Under the pieces are notes generated by a model. That model made no database searches and was not told the DNA's origin. It saw only the letters and a program-made list of their open reading frames with translations. From NCBI RefSeq assembly GCF_029267215.1, contig NZ_JARIDH010000044.1, positions 62,001 to 126,000 of the forward strand: DNA of 64,000 bases, read 5' to 3'. This DNA is from Clostridium sp. (GTDB taxonomy: Bacteria > Bacillota > Clostridia > Clostridiales > Clostridiaceae). How positions within the stretch are numbered: position 1 is the stretch's first letter; each line of letters starts with the position of its first letter. Shown here piece by piece: positions 61,015 through 64,000 of this stretch. The translations under genes were made by a program, and so were the position numbers.

Positions 61015-63075
61015 TTACACTTTTTTTAGTATAAATAACTCAGCACAGTACCCTTGAAGGGTTGTTTGTAAGTTTAAAATTGTATTTTTCTTTGCATACT
61101 CAAATTCTATTTTAGGGAAAGAAGCTTTAAATAAGATTTCTTTCTCCTCTTTTTTTAATCTTTTTGGTTTCCCCATTGATAGCCAGTAATTAAATGAAGA
61201 ACCAAAATTTTCTCCAATTGTATATTTTGTTATTCTAACATCACTATCAAGATCAATAAGGTTTAATGAAATCTTTTTATCAACTAAATCTTTCATACCT
61301 CTAAGCTTTGTGAAGTCTTTAAAATCTATTAAGGAGTTTACCTCTTCATTGTAAGTGTATATAAGAAGTTGATATTCATCCTCTGATTTAGTTAGAATAT
61401 ACCCATCTCCTTTATAAAGAAGAGAATGTCCAAGTTTGCTTAAGAAGTAATAGGCATAATAAGAGGGCTTTTTTATTCCTTTATCATTAACCATAGCAGG
61501 ATATCCAAAGAAAACTTCATTTGTTATATCCATTTGCCTGTCTAATTCATCAAAGGCCTTTATAAAATTAAGTTTATTTGATGAATTAATAGTATTGTGA
61601 ATAATAAAAGGTAACATATAAGCTGTATCATAAATTAAATCAATATTATTATTTGGAGTATAGTCATAATCTATTAATGTAAGTTCATTTTCTTGTAAAA
61701 GAGAGCATATAGACTTTTTATAATCTTTATTAAAATTTGATGATAATTGAAATTTTACATTTTTTAATTCTAAGCTTTCAACTTCACTAAAAAAGTCTAT
61801 AAATGATTTAATCATATCTAGAAAATTTTCTTCAGAATAGCCAGTACTATCTAAAACAATCAATGGACTTAAATCTAATGAAGATATATATTCAAAAATA
61901 TCATTTGTACGAGTCCAGTTAAAAAATTTAGAGCCAGGGAATATGCCCATATCAGAAGAAAATACATTTATAAGTCTTACATACTTATATCCTATTTGAT
62001 CTTGTAAATCCTCCACAATATCTTGGTTATCCTCTAAAAGAAGATCAAAGGCATCACCAACATTTAAAACTTCCTTAAAATAGGGAGAAAATTCTTCTCC
62101 ATCATTTTTCATATTAAAAGTGAGTTTATGAATCTTATCTTCATAGTTGAATCTAGGATAATCATCTAAATAGTAAGAGAGTTCTTCTAAACTATCTTTT
62201 AATTCATAATAAATTATCTTTTTTTGACTTTCATACTCTTTTTCACTTATTTTATGTTTTTTTCTAAATTGAAGAGGCGTGCAATTATAATAGGCTTTAA
62301 AGTGTTTGTTAAAGTATCTAGTATGAGAAAATCCTATGTCATAGGAAATCTCAGAAATAGATTTATCACTATCTAAAAGGAGTTTTACAGATTCCTCAAC
62401 TCTAGTTAAATTTAAAAGATCAGTGAAGCTAAGTCCTGTAGCATATTTAATTTCATGAGAAAGATAATGAGTACTTAAAAATTCTGTGTTTGCAATATCT
62501 TTAAGTGTTATATTTTTGTTGTAGTTATTAAATATATACTTAGAAATTCTATGATATCTTTCAAGAAGCATATTATTTTCATTTATATCTTCATTTTCAT
62601 AAAGTAGATAATGAAAATTATTTAATAAATGGAATAAAAGTTCTACAAGAGATTTTTCTATGAACTTATCATAATCATCAACTTTTTGAGCTTCTTCACA
62701 TATTATTTGAGAAAGAAAAATTCTAAGTGTATCATATCTTTCATCACTTTGAGCGCCTTCATCTGATGTATTAGTATAGAAAAACATATTTTCAATATCG
62801 CTATAATACTTTTCAAAAAAGTGAGGGTCTATCTTAAAAATTAAAACTCTATTATCTTCATTTGAGTATATTCTATGTGTTTGCTCTGTATTTACTATTT
62901 CTATTTCATCCTCAAGTATTTCATAACTGTCAGTATCAATATCAACTAAAATACTTCCCTTAAGAACATAGATTATTTCTATGGCATCATGCCAATGCAG
63001 GGGATAGTTTTTTATATTTGCGTAATATATGCTTACTGGAATATCAGAGGGATAATTTACATATTCTTTCCTCAA
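61015..63075 (-). CDS. AraC-family regulator fused to a GH39-like domain
   Basis: A 686-residue protein starting at TTG after AAAGGAGG. A cupin-like sensor (YPLHWHDAIEIIYVLKGSIL, residues 25-95) and an AraC-type double HTH (ITLKDIANTEFLSTHYLSHE, SISEISYDIGFSHTRYFNKH; about 185-285) are followed by about 390 residues resembling glycoside hydrolase family 39 (RLINVFSSDMGIFPG, KKPSYYAYYFLSKLGHSLLY). A sugar-sensing role for the C-terminal domain is likely; whether it hydrolyses is unknown. No target sugar genes lie next to it within the window. Confidence 0.87.
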   Translation of the reverse strand: MRKEYVNYPSDIPVSIYYANIKNYPLHWHDAIEIIYVLKGSILVDIDTDSYEILEDEIEIVNTEQTHRIYSNEDNRVLIFKIDPHFFEKYYSDIENMFFYTNTSDEGAQSDERYDTLRIFLSQIICEEAQKVDDYDKFIEKSLVELLFHLLNNFHYLLYENEDINENNMLLERYHRISKYIFNNYNKNITLKDIANTEFLSTHYLSHEIKYATGLSFTDLLNLTRVEESVKLLLDSDKSISEISYDIGFSHTRYFNKHFKAYYNCTPLQFRKKHKISEKEYESQKKIIYYELKDSLEELSYYLDDYPRFNYEDKIHKLTFNMKNDGEEFSPYFKEVLNVGDAFDLLLEDNQDIVEDLQDQIGYKYVRLINVFSSDMGIFPGSKFFNWTRTNDIFEYISSLDLSPLIVLDSTGYSEENFLDMIKSFIDFFSEVESLELKNVKFQLSSNFNKDYKKSICSLLQENELTLIDYDYTPNNNIDLIYDTAYMLPFIIHNTINSSNKLNFIKAFDELDRQMDITNEVFFGYPAMVNDKGIKKPSYYAYYFLSKLGHSLLYKGDGYILTKSEDEYQLLIYTYNEEVNSLIDFKDFTKLRGMKDLVDKKISLNLIDLDSDVRITKYTIGENFGSSFNYWLSMGKPKRLKKEEKEILFKASFPKIEFEYAKKNTILNLQTTLQGYCAELFILKKV

Positions 63076-63214
63076 GTTAAAGCCTCCTTTGTAAGTTATT
63101 TTTATTACATTATTATTATAGCCTAATAAAATTAAAAAATAAAATTTGGAAAACAGGCAAAATATATAGTTGATAAATAAAAAAATATTATTTAATATAA
63201 ATATGGTGATTAAA

Positions 63215-63493
63215 TTGAATTATGTATATATATTAAAATGCAAAGATGATTCTCTATATACAGGATGGACCAATGATTTAAAAAATAGAATAAAAGCTCA
63301 TAATAATGGAACTGGCGCCAAATACACAAGAGGAAGAGGGCCAGTTAAGCTTGTCTATTATGAGGAATTTGAAGAAAAAAGAGAAGCACAAAGTAGAGAG
63401 TACAAAATAAAAAAACTTACAAAAAAACAAAAATTAGAACTTATAGATAGTAGGGAGAAGGAGGATTTTTATGAAAAGAAAATTAACCTATGA
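63215..63493 (+). CDS. GIY-YIG nuclease-like protein (UPF0213/YhbQ-YazA type)
   Basis: A 92-residue protein with the GIY-YIG core: YVYILKCKDDSLYTGWTNDL (YVY and YTG), then R in KNRIKAHNNG and the Glu in YYEEFEEKREAQSREYKIKK. YazA/YhbQ-type proteins are small stand-alone GIY-YIG domains of uncertain role. The TTG at 63215 matches the family start (MNYVYILK); earlier in-frame starts lack a good ribosome binding site. It overlaps the next gene by 23 bases. Confidence 0.8.
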   Translation: MNYVYILKCKDDSLYTGWTNDLKNRIKAHNNGTGAKYTRGRGPVKLVYYEEFEEKREAQSREYKIKKLTKKQKLELIDSREKEDFYEKKINL

Positions 63494-64000
63494 TATTTAT
63501 TTTGAAATAATATTCTACATATTATTAGTTGTATATCTTATATATTCACTTTTTAGTAAAGATATGATATTATTTTCTTCAACATTATTAACATTTATTA
63601 CTTTAGCAATACCAAGAGTAGTGTGTAAGATATTTAAGATAAAACTTTCACCGTTTTTAAATGCTATGATTATTGGATTTATATTTATATCAATGTTTTT
63701 AGCTAAGATGAACAATTTCTATGCCATACCAAATTGGGATACATTTTTACATACATTATCAGGAATACTTACATTTATATTAGGATATATGTTGTTTTTA
63801 GTACTTAATGATTATAAGACTGACAATGTAAATAAAAATGTAATAGTTGTCTTCTCACTTGTATTTGGAATAGCTTGCACAGCAGTATGGGAAACTTGGG
63901 AGTTTTTCACAGATCAGACCTTTGGTTTAACAGCTCAAATAAGTCTTTTTGATACTATGAAGGATATAATAACAGGAAGTATATTCCCAATATTATTATC
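63471..64000 (+). CDS. membrane protein, DUF2238/YjdF-like, cut by the window end
   Basis: A reading frame open to the end of the window, preceded by GAAGGAGGA. At least 176 residues with five hydrophobic helices, then WDTFLHTLSGILTFILGYML and VWETWEFFTDQTFGLTAQ...DTMKDIITG, which resemble the DUF2238 (YjdF) family of integral membrane proteins. Function unknown. It overlaps the GIY-YIG gene by 23 bases, so the two are translationally linked. The C-terminus is missing here. Confidence 0.65.
   Translation, partial: MKRKLTYDIYFEIIFYILLVVYLIYSLFSKDMILFSSTLLTFITLAIPRVVCKIFKIKLSPFLNAMIIGFIFISMFLAKMNNFYAIPNWDTFLHTLSGILTFILGYMLFLVLNDYKTDNVNKNVIVVFSLVFGIACTAVWETWEFFTDQTFGLTAQISLFDTMKDIITGSIFPILL

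Noticed and set aside
1-64000. Toxin regulon binding sites (VirR boxes) near the VirRS-like pair
   Set aside because: I looked for paired CCAGTT-type boxes and saw none in intergenic DNA; isolated matches lie inside coding regions.
1-64000. Prophage or integrative element containing the amidase at 20.5 kb
   Set aside because: No integrase, capsid, tail or holin genes, no att-like repeats; neighbours are core genes.
1-64000. CRISPR arrays, tRNA or rRNA genes
   Set aside because: No regularly spaced direct repeats and no recognisable tRNA or rRNA sequence were seen.

Overview
The window is chromosomal DNA of a very AT-rich (roughly 28-30% G+C by eye), low-GC Gram-positive anaerobe. I read it as Clostridium, most likely C. 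perfringens or a close relative. The evidence is strong AGGAGG/AGGTGAT ribosome binding sites, frequent TTG starts, hairpin-plus-U-tract terminators after most units, a PPi-type phosphofructokinase, clostridial families of unknown function (DUF4358, DUF4250, DUF1836), and a LytTR regulator/sensor pair whose key residues (Asp57; His255) fall at the positions I recall for C. perfringens VirR/VirS. I saw no tRNA, rRNA, CRISPR array, integrase or complete insertion sequence. This looks like ordinary core genome with a few accessory-like pockets.

Layout: 1-8.5 kb carries a small protein, a divergent DEAD-box helicase, a DUF4358 lipoprotein, an MBOAT/DHHW acyl-transfer pair and an orphan propeller-sensor kinase. 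8.6-17.7 kb carries bPH2 membrane proteins, topoisomerase III, a NodB deacetylase, an ABC-F protein and a uracil permease with a PyrR-like hairpin at its ribosome binding site. 18-25.7 kb carries a G5/3D wall protein, glutaminase, an amidase, the VirRS-like pair, a secreted ComEC-type hydrolase and QueT behind a preQ1 riboswitch. 25.8-29 kb is the most unusual part: a TtcA-like protein, an Rpn-like protein and a 63-residue protein share one C-terminal module, and the Rpn-like gene has a well-placed internal start. 29-40.4 kb carries MATE, PfkB and SulP proteins, a probable pseudo-amidase, a second deacetylase, a LysR regulator, a hemolysin-III protein, DUF1836, a Cys-rich protein and dUTPase. 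40.5-52.3 kb carries a second ABC-F protein, a cysteine-desulfurase-like enzyme, PPi-PFK, a Fur-family regulator, a guanine-riboswitch purine permease, a large carbohydrate-related protein and a ZnuCB-like transporter with a Fur/Zur-type operator over its -35. 52.4-64 kb carries PepF, a rhomboid protease, a DUF1232 protein, RNase HI, two tandem XRE-TPR regulators, an AraC/GH39-like fusion, a GIY-YIG protein and a truncated membrane protein.

The genes cover nucleotide salvage (uracil, purine, preQ1, dUTPase), cell-wall remodelling (two NodB deacetylases, amidase, pseudo-amidase, G5/3D protein, acyl-transfer pair), metal homeostasis and global regulation. RNA-level control is common: a preQ1-I and a guanine riboswitch, a PyrR-like hairpin, and several hairpins that abut or cover a Shine-Dalgarno sequence. 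The observations I would follow up first are the Rpn-like module cluster (25.8-28.7 kb), the uracil permease leader, the putative Zur box and the asymmetric ABC-F protein.
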